Source: Caldifarciminota bacterium
Lineage (GTDB): Bacteria > WOR-3 > Hydrothermia > UBA1063 > CAJXJZ01
Length of the DNA: 9,267 nt
Direction: 5' to 3'
Assembly (NCBI GenBank): GCA_027073945.1
Contig: JALTEL010000200.1
Coordinates: 1-9,267, forward strand
Positions within the stretch are counted from its first letter, which is position 1. Each line of letters begins with the position of its first letter. Positions 1 through 5,700 of this stretch are shown in pieces. The notes beneath the pieces are model-generated. The model worked only from the letters and a program-made list of their open reading frames with translations. It was not told the DNA's origin and did no database searches. The position numbers were made by a program, and so were the translations under genes.

Positions 1-353
1 GGTTCTATCGGTGTTGATTTTACTTTAGTTATTAAATATGCAATTTTATTGATATCCGTTCCACTTGCTTTAAATCCTCTTGATATTGCAGTAACAATCG
101 TAGTTCCACAACCATAAAAAGGATCGTTTATAAGGGCATCTTTGGCTTCTACATACTCATCTACCAGTTTCTCTACTAACTGTGGAATAAATTTTGCAGG
201 ATATCTATGATAACTGTGAGTCCACTTACCTGTATCTGACGGTTTATACTCCTCAAATGACCAGTCATGGTCTATATTTTTTGTATTAAATAAGTGTAGA
301 ACCTCTTCAGGTGTCATGGTATCCTTTCTTGTTTGATTTTGAATGGCCTTCAT
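1..353 (-). CDS. DNA methyltransferase, N-terminal part (runs off left edge)
   Basis: This is the N-terminal part of a probable site-specific DNA methyltransferase that transfers a methyl group from AdoMet to adenine-N6 or cytosine-N4. The translation contains HSYHRYPAKFIPQLVEKL, a common entry motif of this family. It is followed by NDPFYGCGTTIVTAI, which matches the DPFxGxGTT AdoMet-binding loop, and then GTDIN, the usual acidic step after that loop. The catalytic D/N/S-PP-Y/W motif would lie beyond the edge. Two in-frame ATG starts are possible. The one at 353 has GAAAGGA seven bases upstream and overlaps a small upstream frame as ATGA. The one at 317 has AAAGGA only four bases upstream. 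An in-frame TGA lies just before 353. The gene follows the PIN-domain operon after about 110 bases. Target sequence and any partner restriction enzyme cannot be seen. Confidence 0.8.
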   Translation of the reverse strand, partial: MKAIQNQTRKDTMTPEEVLHLFNTKNIDHDWSFEEYKPSDTGKWTHSYHRYPAKFIPQLVEKLVDEYVEAKDALINDPFYGCGTTIVTAISRGFKASGTDINKIAYLITKVKSTPIE

Positions 354-475
354 ACCTTCATCCTTTCATATATATTAATCGCCCTTTTGCCTAACTCGTT
401 CATATACGCATTGCGGATATTCTTCCATTTATATAAAATGGAGCTAACATTATATATCCCTATTATCTCAACCAA
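350..475 (-). CDS. Possible 41-codon small ORF or gene remnant before the methyltransferase
   Basis: A frame open from a TTG at 475 reads 41 residues ending NELGKRAINIYERMKV. It stops at 350-352, overlapping the methyltransferase ATG as ATGA. Its 3' end reads like real protein and the overlap suggests translational coupling. Against it, the TTG has no clear ribosome binding site, the frame overlaps the end of the PIN gene, and it runs through the left inverted repeat. It could be the tail of a gene broken when the neighbouring module arrived, or chance. I do not recognise it. Confidence 0.2.
   Translation of the reverse strand: MVEIIGIYNVSSILYKWKNIRNAYMNELGKRAINIYERMKV
401..441. repeat. Left copy of imperfect inverted repeat flanking the PIN operon
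   Basis: On the plus strand this reads CATATACG, a short variable core, CGGATAT, then CCATTTATATAAAATGG. It aligns with the minus strand of 2197-2237 at about 32 of 41 columns with three short gaps (counted by eye). It holds two dyads of its own: CCATTT/AAATGG separated by five bases, and ATATACGC/GCGGATAT with one mismatch. It begins 22 bases past the PIN stop codon. A minus-strand TATAAT at 449-454, with a weak TTGGTT 15 bases upstream, would place a transcription start for the methyltransferase gene against the first dyad, so the repeat may be an operator. Confidence 0.55.
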
Positions 476-864
476 TTTTCTTTTTTTAGGTTTTCAATTC
501 TATCAAAATGGGCATCATCAGTGACAAGAATAAAATTCTTACAGAGGACTATAGAAGCTATTAGGATATCCGCATCTTCGATAAGTTGTCCTTTTTGTCT
601 TAATTCTGCGTAGATTTTTGAAGCTATATCAAAAATATTCTGAGTATCCAGTAACACTAATCCAAATTCCATAAAAAGTAACTTAAATTTCCTTAATTGA
701 TTGGTAGCATTAACTGCTAATAGACCACGTTTTATCTCATAATAACTTATTCCATTTATAAGAATTTCTTTACCCTCTAACACGAGCCTCTGAGCTCTTT
801 GTATTACTTTTTCATTATCTTTTAGAACCGCTGTAATAATATTTGTATCAAGCACATATGTCAT
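463..864 (-). CDS. VapC-like PIN-domain RNase (putative toxin)
   Basis: This is a PIN-domain protein of 133 residues, the usual size of VapC toxins, which are Mg-dependent endoribonucleases that commonly cut tRNA or rRNA. The acidic active-site positions are visible: Asp6 in YVLDTNII, Glu43 in ISYYEIKRG, Asp97 and Asp99 in IEDADILIAS, and Asp116 in LVTDDAHFDRI. The last stretch matches the typical VapC ending TxDxHFxxI. The ATG overlaps the stop of the upstream 178-residue gene by four bases (ATGA) and its own ribosome binding site is poor, so translation is probably coupled. Toxin genes often sit downstream of the antitoxin like this. There is no small DNA-binding VapB. The two upstream genes would have to neutralise and regulate it. 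Family assignment is strong; target and toxicity are inferred. Confidence 0.85.
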   Translation of the reverse strand: MTYVLDTNIITAVLKDNEKVIQRAQRLVLEGKEILINGISYYEIKRGLLAVNATNQLRKFKLLFMEFGLVLLDTQNIFDIASKIYAELRQKGQLIEDADILIASIVLCKNFILVTDDAHFDRIENLKKENWLR

Positions 865-1397
865 TTGAAAAGAGGTCTCCTTTTTATCGCTTCATCGAAT
901 ATTTCAATTTGTTCGGGCTTCAATTCTTTCAATATCCCCGACATTGCTTCTAATACCAAAAGTCGTTTTGTCCTTTCAAAAAACTCCTCATAAGAAATCT
1001 TATTCCATTCAACAGAAATATCACTTAACATCTTTGAAATAGTTTCCAATAACTTATGTTTATCTATTCCTTTAAAGATATCTTCTTTCTCTGTTATTTT
1101 GTCAATCATTTCTGAAATCTTCAATAATAACTGTCTCTGTTCTGATTTCTTGTAAAACTCTTCGGTAAGTACTGTTTCATTGTCAAATTCAGGAGGTTGA
1201 TCTCTACTTGATACACTCTCAGTTTGCATTATTTCTGAGAGAGGAAAGGCAGATAAAAAACGTTTTTTAATTGTTTCTTCCCAAAAACTTCTTTCTGGTT
1301 CATCAATTCTTGTTCTTACTGCCCGACTACTCACAAACAAATCTGATAAAGGAGATGTTATTTCTACATCCTTTGAGGTTATCTCTTGAAACATCAT
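861..1397 (-). CDS. Unknown 178-residue protein between TIGR04255-like gene and PIN toxin; candidate antitoxin
   Basis: I do not recognise a family. The protein is charged and predicted mostly helical, with no signal peptide or membrane segment. Residues 1-80 are polar and proline/serine-containing. Residues 80-160 are rich in Leu, Ile, Lys and Glu with an amphipathic pattern. The end, LKPEQIEIFDEAIKRRPLFK, is an acidic helix followed by a basic tail. That C-terminal arrangement suits an antitoxin segment wrapping a PIN toxin, but this is inference from position and composition. The gene starts with tandem ATG ATG behind AAGGAGG and overlaps the upstream gene by ATGA. Its own stop overlaps the PIN start by ATGA. 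It is about twice the length of a normal VapB and shows no obvious AbrB, ribbon-helix-helix or Phd motif. Confidence 0.75.
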   Translation of the reverse strand: MMFQEITSKDVEITSPLSDLFVSSRAVRTRIDEPERSFWEETIKKRFLSAFPLSEIMQTESVSSRDQPPEFDNETVLTEEFYKKSEQRQLLLKISEMIDKITEKEDIFKGIDKHKLLETISKMLSDISVEWNKISYEEFFERTKRLLVLEAMSGILKELKPEQIEIFDEAIKRRPLFK

Positions 1398-2167
1398 TCA
1401 AACCTCCTTAATAATTCTCCTTCAATCATCTTAAAAAACCAATCATAGGTTAATGAATGGGCTTCCTCTACCCATGTAATGATCTCTTCTTTGTTGTCAA
1501 GAACGCTGTCACCGATTGATTGAACCATTGTTTCCCATATTAAAGCATCTGCATTTTTTCTCTTCCCCCGAACGAATCGTAAGTGAAATGGTCCTTTTGG
1601 CTTTGTGGAGGGGAAAGAAAATCTCAAATCAATGTTCAAAGGTAAATCGCCAACACCTGTTTCCTTAAACAGACTTTCGCGTATTTGTATACTTGCCTTT
1701 AATTTCTCTTCCAAGAACTTGAATAAGTTTTCCTTTTCATAATCAAAATCAACAGCATTAATATATCTCAACAATAACCCGCTGACTTTCAAACCACTCT
1801 CTGAATCCGGATACGCCTCATAAAATTTATCCAGAAGATCACGTATTCTTTTTTCAAAATCATCCCATATATATCCTTCTGTATCATTTAAAGTAATGAT
1901 TCCGGGACCTATTTGAATAAGAGGCCATTTGTCCTTGTCTCTCCTAAATCGGTGTTGAACAACATATCCAGCGATTCCATCAGGCATAGTTGAGGTCGGC
2001 AGTTGTTCATAAAAAGGATACTTATCTTTTACCCTGTCATATATACTACCGATCAATATTTTATAATGCGGATCTATCTTCATTCCCTGAGGTGACTCAT
2101 GTAGTTTCCATCTCATTTCAAATATAGCTTCTACGAGAGGTTTATTTTTTAATATCTTTCTTTCCAT
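1394..2167 (-). CDS. TIGR04255-like family protein, first gene of PIN operon
   Basis: The 257-residue product resembles the sporadically distributed TIGR04255 family, whose biochemical role is not established to my knowledge. Recognisable features, in order, are an N-terminal LKNKPLVEAIFEMRW (residues 6-20, the family's PPIVEAxxE-like opening), a central LIQIGPGIITLND then YIWDDFEKRI (about 83-108), LLLRYINAVDF (131-141), and a C-terminal HSLTYDWFFKMI (237-248). There is no signal peptide or transmembrane stretch, so it is probably cytoplasmic. The ATG at 2167 has GGAGG about eight bases upstream. It leads the operon, with a sigma70-like promoter at 2294-2322, and overlaps the next gene by four bases. 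The fixed order with a PIN RNase suggests a regulatory, antitoxin or sensor part of a toxin-antitoxin-like module. Family call is by memory of motifs; role is inferred. Confidence 0.72.
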   Translation of the reverse strand: MERKILKNKPLVEAIFEMRWKLHESPQGMKIDPHYKILIGSIYDRVKDKYPFYEQLPTSTMPDGIAGYVVQHRFRRDKDKWPLIQIGPGIITLNDTEGYIWDDFEKRIRDLLDKFYEAYPDSESGLKVSGLLLRYINAVDFDYEKENLFKFLEEKLKASIQIRESLFKETGVGDLPLNIDLRFSFPSTKPKGPFHLRFVRGKRKNADALIWETMVQSIGDSVLDNKEEIITWVEEAHSLTYDWFFKMIEGELLRRFE

Positions 2168-2196
2168 TTTCTATACCTCCATACTTTCCAATTATG

Positions 2197-2237
2197 CCAT
2201 TTCATATAATGGAGTATATGCGAACTGTCCGCATATG
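2197..2237. repeat. Right copy of imperfect inverted repeat flanking the PIN operon
   Basis: On the minus strand this reads CATATGCGG, a variable core, CGCATATACT, then CCATTATATGAAATGG, inverted relative to 401-441. It also contains two internal dyads: CCATT/AATGG (2197-2212), and a perfect 7-bp ATATGCG/CGCATAT pair (2216-2222 and 2230-2236) around a 7-base loop. It lies 30 bases before the first ATG of the operon and downstream of the predicted promoter. It would therefore be in the 5' untranslated RNA and could act as a DNA operator or an RNA hairpin. Confidence 0.55.
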
Positions 2238-2293
2238 CATCCCTATAGCTCCTCTTTTTTATCTCTTTTTATCATCCTCATTAAGCATCTAAT

Positions 2294-2322
2294 AGTATAT
2301 GGCAAAGAAAAGGAAAAGTCAA
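2294..2322 (-). promoter_or_regulatory. Sigma70-like promoter for the TIGR04255-PIN operon
   Basis: On the minus strand, TTGACT (2317-2322) is separated by exactly 17 bases from TATACT (2294-2299). Each box differs from consensus at one position. It would start transcription near 2287, giving a leader of about 120 bases that includes the right inverted repeat. It is the best promoter match in the 200-base gap between the propeller gene and this operon. Confidence 0.6.
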
Positions 2323-2343
2323 GTCCTTGAATTTCCCTTTTTT
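2312..2343. terminator. Possible bidirectional terminator after the long polyamine/nnr operon
   Basis: On the plus strand an imperfect stem GGAAA-AG-TCAAG / TTGA-A-TTTCC (2312-2336) is followed by a T run at 2338-2343. Read on the minus strand, it is followed by TTTTCTTT. It lies about 25-55 bases past the propeller stop codon, the right place to end the minus-strand operon. The stem is short and AT-rich, and it overlaps the -35 box of the next promoter, so the call is tentative. Confidence 0.35.
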
Positions 2344-2366
2344 CAAACGATAATAAAACGTATTTT

Positions 2367-3752
2367 TTACCGCTGTTTTAGTATGGCTATTCCTCTGTCC
2401 GTACCCACATAAATGGTGTTTCCCCTGACAAATGCGGATATTACTTTACAAAAAGGGCATGCCATCAGGAATTTTTGCTTCCAGTTTGTATGTTTCATGT
2501 CATATATGTAAAGGTTATTGGAACTTACGACTGCAATGAACCTCTCTGTGCATGACATATCCGTCGCATTCTCCGCAGTATATGGAAAATCAATATATGA
2601 ATAACCTTTTGAAGTATAGTGTATAATGCCGCTTTTTGTCAGTATAAAAAGTGCATCTTTGTTTGCACAGAGACGTACAGGCATGTTTGATTTTTGCAGG
2701 GTATCAGTTATCTGCCTCATGGTTGTGTCGGAGATAATATAGACGGCATTGTCCGTATTCGCTATTGTACGGCCTTTCCACATAGCAATGGAAGTAACAG
2801 GCCTTCCCGTGTAAAATCCTTTTTCCCCGTACTGTTTTTTTATAATGATGCCCTGTTCTGTTCCCACTGCTATTCCTTCGGTATCGGAGCTTGCAACAAG
2901 TGCAGCGCCAAATTTACCGGATAGCGGCGTGTAATCAGAAAAGCGCTCTGCCGTCTGTAAAGAGCCTTCTCCCAAAAGTCCGATTTTGCCTTTATATGCT
3001 GTAATATCAACAATATTATCTCTGAAATGCAGGCAGGCAAACGGGAAAAATTTGATATAGCCGTTTTTAAATACAGAGATGCCGTTATGCCCTAAAAATA
3101 CAATGCCGTTTGCTATCTCCTTTATGCGCTTTATATGTCCGTCTGGCATTGTCAGTGTTATACTATCCGATATGGTTTTTAATTGTGTATCAAAGATGTA
3201 TACCCCATGCCCCGAGGTTCCCACGTAAATATTCCCCTGATACGGCACTATACAGCTTATGGGAAAAGTGTGGCCGCATCCGTCTTCGAATGAATAGGAA
3301 TTTAAAAACAGAGCTCTGCTATCATCTTTATGAAGCGTATACCCGGATTTATAAGCAAAGCTTGAGAATTTATAGTGTACCTCACTGCCTGTGTAGTCAA
3401 TTATCTTTTCAATATGGTTTTTGGCGATAAGTTTTATGTAACCGTTCTCTGCTTCTATCTGCATAATATTGTAAAAGATACCAATAGTTTGCAGGAAATA
3501 CGAAAAAGGGTCATATCTGTACAGGGTATTTTTAATGTAGAAAATGTATGATCCATCAGGTTTTTCCTTTACTGCAAGTTTAACGTTGTTCCCTGGGAGT
3601 GAAAAAACAATATTCCTTTTGTAAGTGGAATATTCGTAGAAGCCGCCGCTGGTGGCAGCAACAAAACCATTCTCCATAGGGGATATTGCATGTACATGGG
3701 CAAAATTTCCTATGTATACCTGGGAAATGATTAAAAGCAGGACTGTGTGCAT
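2367..3752 (-). CDS. Secreted-looking beta-propeller repeat protein of unknown function
   Basis: The 461-residue product begins with a short hydrophobic stretch (TVLLLIIS, residues 3-10), suggesting export. The rest is built of repeating blade-like units ending in a strand of the type (I/V)xVGTxxG(V/I)xI. Clear examples are GFVAATSGGFYEY (29-41), IYVGTSGHGVYIFD (175-188), IVFLGHNGISVFKNG (217-231), IAVGTEQGIIIKK (294-306), ALFILTKSGIIHYT (367-380), FIAVVSSNNLYIYD (405-418) and a final TIYVGTDRGIAILK (446-459). This fits a six- to eight-bladed propeller like two-component-regulator or YVTN/WD-type propellers. No catalytic residues or kinase domain are visible. The start overlaps the nnr stop as TGATG, so it is translationally coupled to a metabolic gene, which is unusual for an envelope or secreted protein. 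Binding partner unknown. Confidence 0.7.
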   Translation of the reverse strand: MHTVLLLIISQVYIGNFAHVHAISPMENGFVAATSGGFYEYSTYKRNIVFSLPGNNVKLAVKEKPDGSYIFYIKNTLYRYDPFSYFLQTIGIFYNIMQIEAENGYIKLIAKNHIEKIIDYTGSEVHYKFSSFAYKSGYTLHKDDSRALFLNSYSFEDGCGHTFPISCIVPYQGNIYVGTSGHGVYIFDTQLKTISDSITLTMPDGHIKRIKEIANGIVFLGHNGISVFKNGYIKFFPFACLHFRDNIVDITAYKGKIGLLGEGSLQTAERFSDYTPLSGKFGAALVASSDTEGIAVGTEQGIIIKKQYGEKGFYTGRPVTSIAMWKGRTIANTDNAVYIISDTTMRQITDTLQKSNMPVRLCANKDALFILTKSGIIHYTSKGYSYIDFPYTAENATDMSCTERFIAVVSSNNLYIYDMKHTNWKQKFLMACPFCKVISAFVRGNTIYVGTDRGIAILKQR

Positions 3753-5251
3753 CAGAGCATTTTCTTGAGTACTTTTCCTATGTTATCAATAATATCGGAT
3801 GGCATCATATCAAATACGGTCTTTTCTTCAAGGAGTTCATCCGCAATCTTTCCATGCAGGTAAACGGCAAGCAAAGCCGCCTCTTTTACATTATGCATTT
3901 GTGCTGAAAATCCCGCCATGAAGCCTGTGAGAACATCTCCGCTACCTCCCTTTGCAAGTCCGCTGTTACCCGTATCATTGATGAATGTCAGGCCGTTTTT
4001 TATCTTTATAATCGTGGGTGCACCTTTAAGTACGACATTGACACCGATGTTTGAGGATATTTCACATGCAACGTCAATTCTCTGCTTATCAATATGCTGT
4101 GCATTTTTTTTGGTGAGGAAAGATGCCTCTCCCGGATGAGGAGTTATAACAACATCATCTCTGTTAATGGGAGAATTTATTTTGGAAAGTGCAAATATTG
4201 CATCGGCGTCGATAATAAGGGGAATGTCCAGATTTAATACCTTTTTTGTTATGCTGACTGTGCGTTCTTCTCTGCCCAGTCCAGGACCTATGGCTATGAC
4301 ATCCGGTGAAATCTCCTGTATTTTTGAGAACAATTCCTGTTCTTCTTTATATGGAATGGTTATGACCTCTGTTAGTTTTACCTCACATATATCGTTCAGA
4401 TCTTCCGGGATTGCCAGATAGACAAGACCTGCCCCGGATTTCGCCGCAGCAAGAGATGCGAGCGAAGCGGCGCCTGTAAATCCCCTTGAACCTGCAATGA
4501 TGAGCACCTTTCCGTTTTTACCCTTGTGTTCGTTCCCGATTCTGAACGGAATTCTCAAATCTTCCTTTTTAAGCATTTTTGTATCAAATTGAAAGGGTAC
4601 ATTTTGGGGAAATCCGATGTCTGCTATGTAAACGTCACCGCACAGGGCCTTACCCGGGTAAAGCACAAGTCCCCTTTTCAATGCGCCCATTGTAACAGTT
4701 GCATCACTGACAATACAGGCGCCGTTGACCTGTCCCGAATCTCCCTCAATCCCGCTCGGAATATCAACGGATATGATTCTTGCGTTGCTTTCGTTAGCAA
4801 GTTCAATGATATCTCTGTAAATACCCTCGGGTTTACCTTTAAATCCTGTTCCGAATAGTGCATCTATCAAAAGGTCCGCACTTTCTATGAGAATTTCAAT
4901 ACTTTCGTCGTTAATATCATTTATCTGATGAACTATGCCGCCCGAACTTGCAAAAAGATTGTGATTAATCAGACTGTTTCCCTTCAAATCTTTTTCATCT
5001 CCAACAAGCACTGCTTCAACATCGTATCCATTGTTCAACAAATACCGGGCAGCCACAAATCCGTCGCCTCCGTTATTTCCTTTTCCTGCAATGACAACCG
5101 TTTTCTCTCCTTTATCTATGAAATTTAAAGCAACCTGATAGACAGTTCTCCCTGCATTTTCCATTAGCAATCTTGATGGCAGACCGAACTCTTTTGAAGT
5201 CCATCTGTCCAATTCCCTCATCTCTGCCACTTTTAAAACAAAAGTGTCCAT
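3752..5251 (-). CDS. nnr: Bifunctional NAD(P)H-hydrate repair enzyme (epimerase + ADP-dependent dehydratase)
   Basis: This cytoplasmic enzyme repairs damaged NADH/NADPH hydrates. The N-terminal YjeF domain epimerises R- to S-NAD(P)HX, and the C-terminal ribokinase-like domain dehydrates S-NAD(P)HX using ADP. At 499 residues it has the full length of the fused form. The epimerase half shows GKGNNGGDG (57-65), LIDALFGTG (128-136) and VDIPSG (162-167). The dehydratase half shows HKGKNGKVLIIAGS (242-255), IGPGLGRE (321-328), IIDADAI (346-352), TPHPGE (370-375) and GLAKGGSGDVLTG (431-443), where Asp439 is the expected catalytic base. The ATG has a strong AAAGGAGG upstream and overlaps the Mut7-C gene end by 19 bases. 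The downstream propeller gene begins within its stop codon. No defects seen. Confidence 0.95.
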   Translation of the reverse strand: MDTFVLKVAEMRELDRWTSKEFGLPSRLLMENAGRTVYQVALNFIDKGEKTVVIAGKGNNGGDGFVAARYLLNNGYDVEAVLVGDEKDLKGNSLINHNLFASSGGIVHQINDINDESIEILIESADLLIDALFGTGFKGKPEGIYRDIIELANESNARIISVDIPSGIEGDSGQVNGACIVSDATVTMGALKRGLVLYPGKALCGDVYIADIGFPQNVPFQFDTKMLKKEDLRIPFRIGNEHKGKNGKVLIIAGSRGFTGAASLASLAAAKSGAGLVYLAIPEDLNDICEVKLTEVITIPYKEEQELFSKIQEISPDVIAIGPGLGREERTVSITKKVLNLDIPLIIDADAIFALSKINSPINRDDVVITPHPGEASFLTKKNAQHIDKQRIDVACEISSNIGVNVVLKGAPTIIKIKNGLTFINDTGNSGLAKGGSGDVLTGFMAGFSAQMHNVKEAALLAVYLHGKIADELLEEKTVFDMMPSDIIDNIGKVLKKML

Positions 5252-5700
5252 AAGTGTTCCTCCTTTAATTTTTCGATTATTCTGTCAGGATGAGTCCCTC
5301 TCCAGTAAAGCCGTTTACACTGTGGACAAATGAGAAATTTCTCATTTGTCCTGTAAACATAATCCGGGACCCTGTTCTTCACGCTTTTTTTGTCTGTTTC
5401 GACCAAAACTTCGTTGTCGTATGTGCATCTCGACAGAAGTTTTGGATGTTTAATATTGTATGCCTTAATAACTGCCTCAAGTTGGGGAAAAACAAAATCC
5501 GATTCCAGCAAGAAAAAGGTTCCCCTTGCCATTTTGAGCCTTCTTATGAATCGGTTTCTTGTCAGTATGATTCTCTGTTCTTTTAATGATTCTCTGACAA
5601 GGGCTTTGATATTGAGTGTATCTGTATATGCAGTATCAACTCCCAGTATCCGAAGCCATTTTGCGAGTCTTCCCACAGTGTGGTCACAGAGGAATTTCAT
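5233..5700 (-). CDS. Mut7-C RNase-domain protein with incomplete zinc ribbon
   Basis: The product is 155 residues if started at the ATG at 5700. It matches the Mut7-C RNase domain, a PIN-like predicted nuclease fold fused to a zinc ribbon. Visible motifs are KFLCDHTVGRLAKWLRILG (2-20, with Asp6), IILTRN (44-49), and a C-terminal CPQCKRLYWRGTH (125-137). Two substitutions stand out. The usual LTRD is LTRN (Asn49). The first zinc pair, commonly RCxxCN, is RCTYDN, leaving Cys92, Cys125 and Cys128 with Asp95 in the fourth place. A TTG at 5724 would add eight residues but has no ribosome binding site, and the family's conserved start begins at the ATG, so I prefer 5700. The gene overlaps the spermidine synthase end by 17 bases and nnr by 19. 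It contains a long palindrome at 5313-5358. Natural substrate unknown. Confidence 0.85.
   Translation of the reverse strand: MKFLCDHTVGRLAKWLRILGVDTAYTDTLNIKALVRESLKEQRIILTRNRFIRRLKMARGTFFLLESDFVFPQLEAVIKAYNIKHPKLLSRCTYDNEVLVETDKKSVKNRVPDYVYRTNEKFLICPQCKRLYWRGTHPDRIIEKLKEEHLWTLLF
5313..5358. repeat. Perfect 28-bp palindrome with complementary 7-bp flanks inside the Mut7-C gene
   Basis: Positions 5324-5337 (GGACAAATGAGAAA) are the exact reverse complement of 5338-5351. Outside this core, GTTTACA at 5313-5319 is complementary to TGTAAAC at 5352-5358, with a four-base offset (5320-5323) on one side only. The whole could fold into a 21-bp stem with one 4-base bulge. It covers the codons for VYRTNEKFLICPQCKRL. 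The same nine residues, TNEKFLICP, are encoded on both strands. Confidence 0.95.

Noticed and set aside
2202..2240. 12-codon minus-strand ORF in the leader of the PIN operon (begins MHMRTV)
   Set aside because: It has a fair GAGGAG upstream but lies wholly within and next to the inverted repeat and is too short to support; noted only as a possible leader peptide.
4526..4858. Plus-strand open frame of 110 codons
   Set aside because: It lies wholly antisense inside nnr, whose motifs are unmistakable, and shows no family resemblance or ribosome binding site.
5313..5358. Palindrome as an inserted mobile palindromic element within a gene
   Set aside because: The surrounding protein matches the Mut7-C zinc-ribbon pattern without a gap, so nothing appears to have been inserted.
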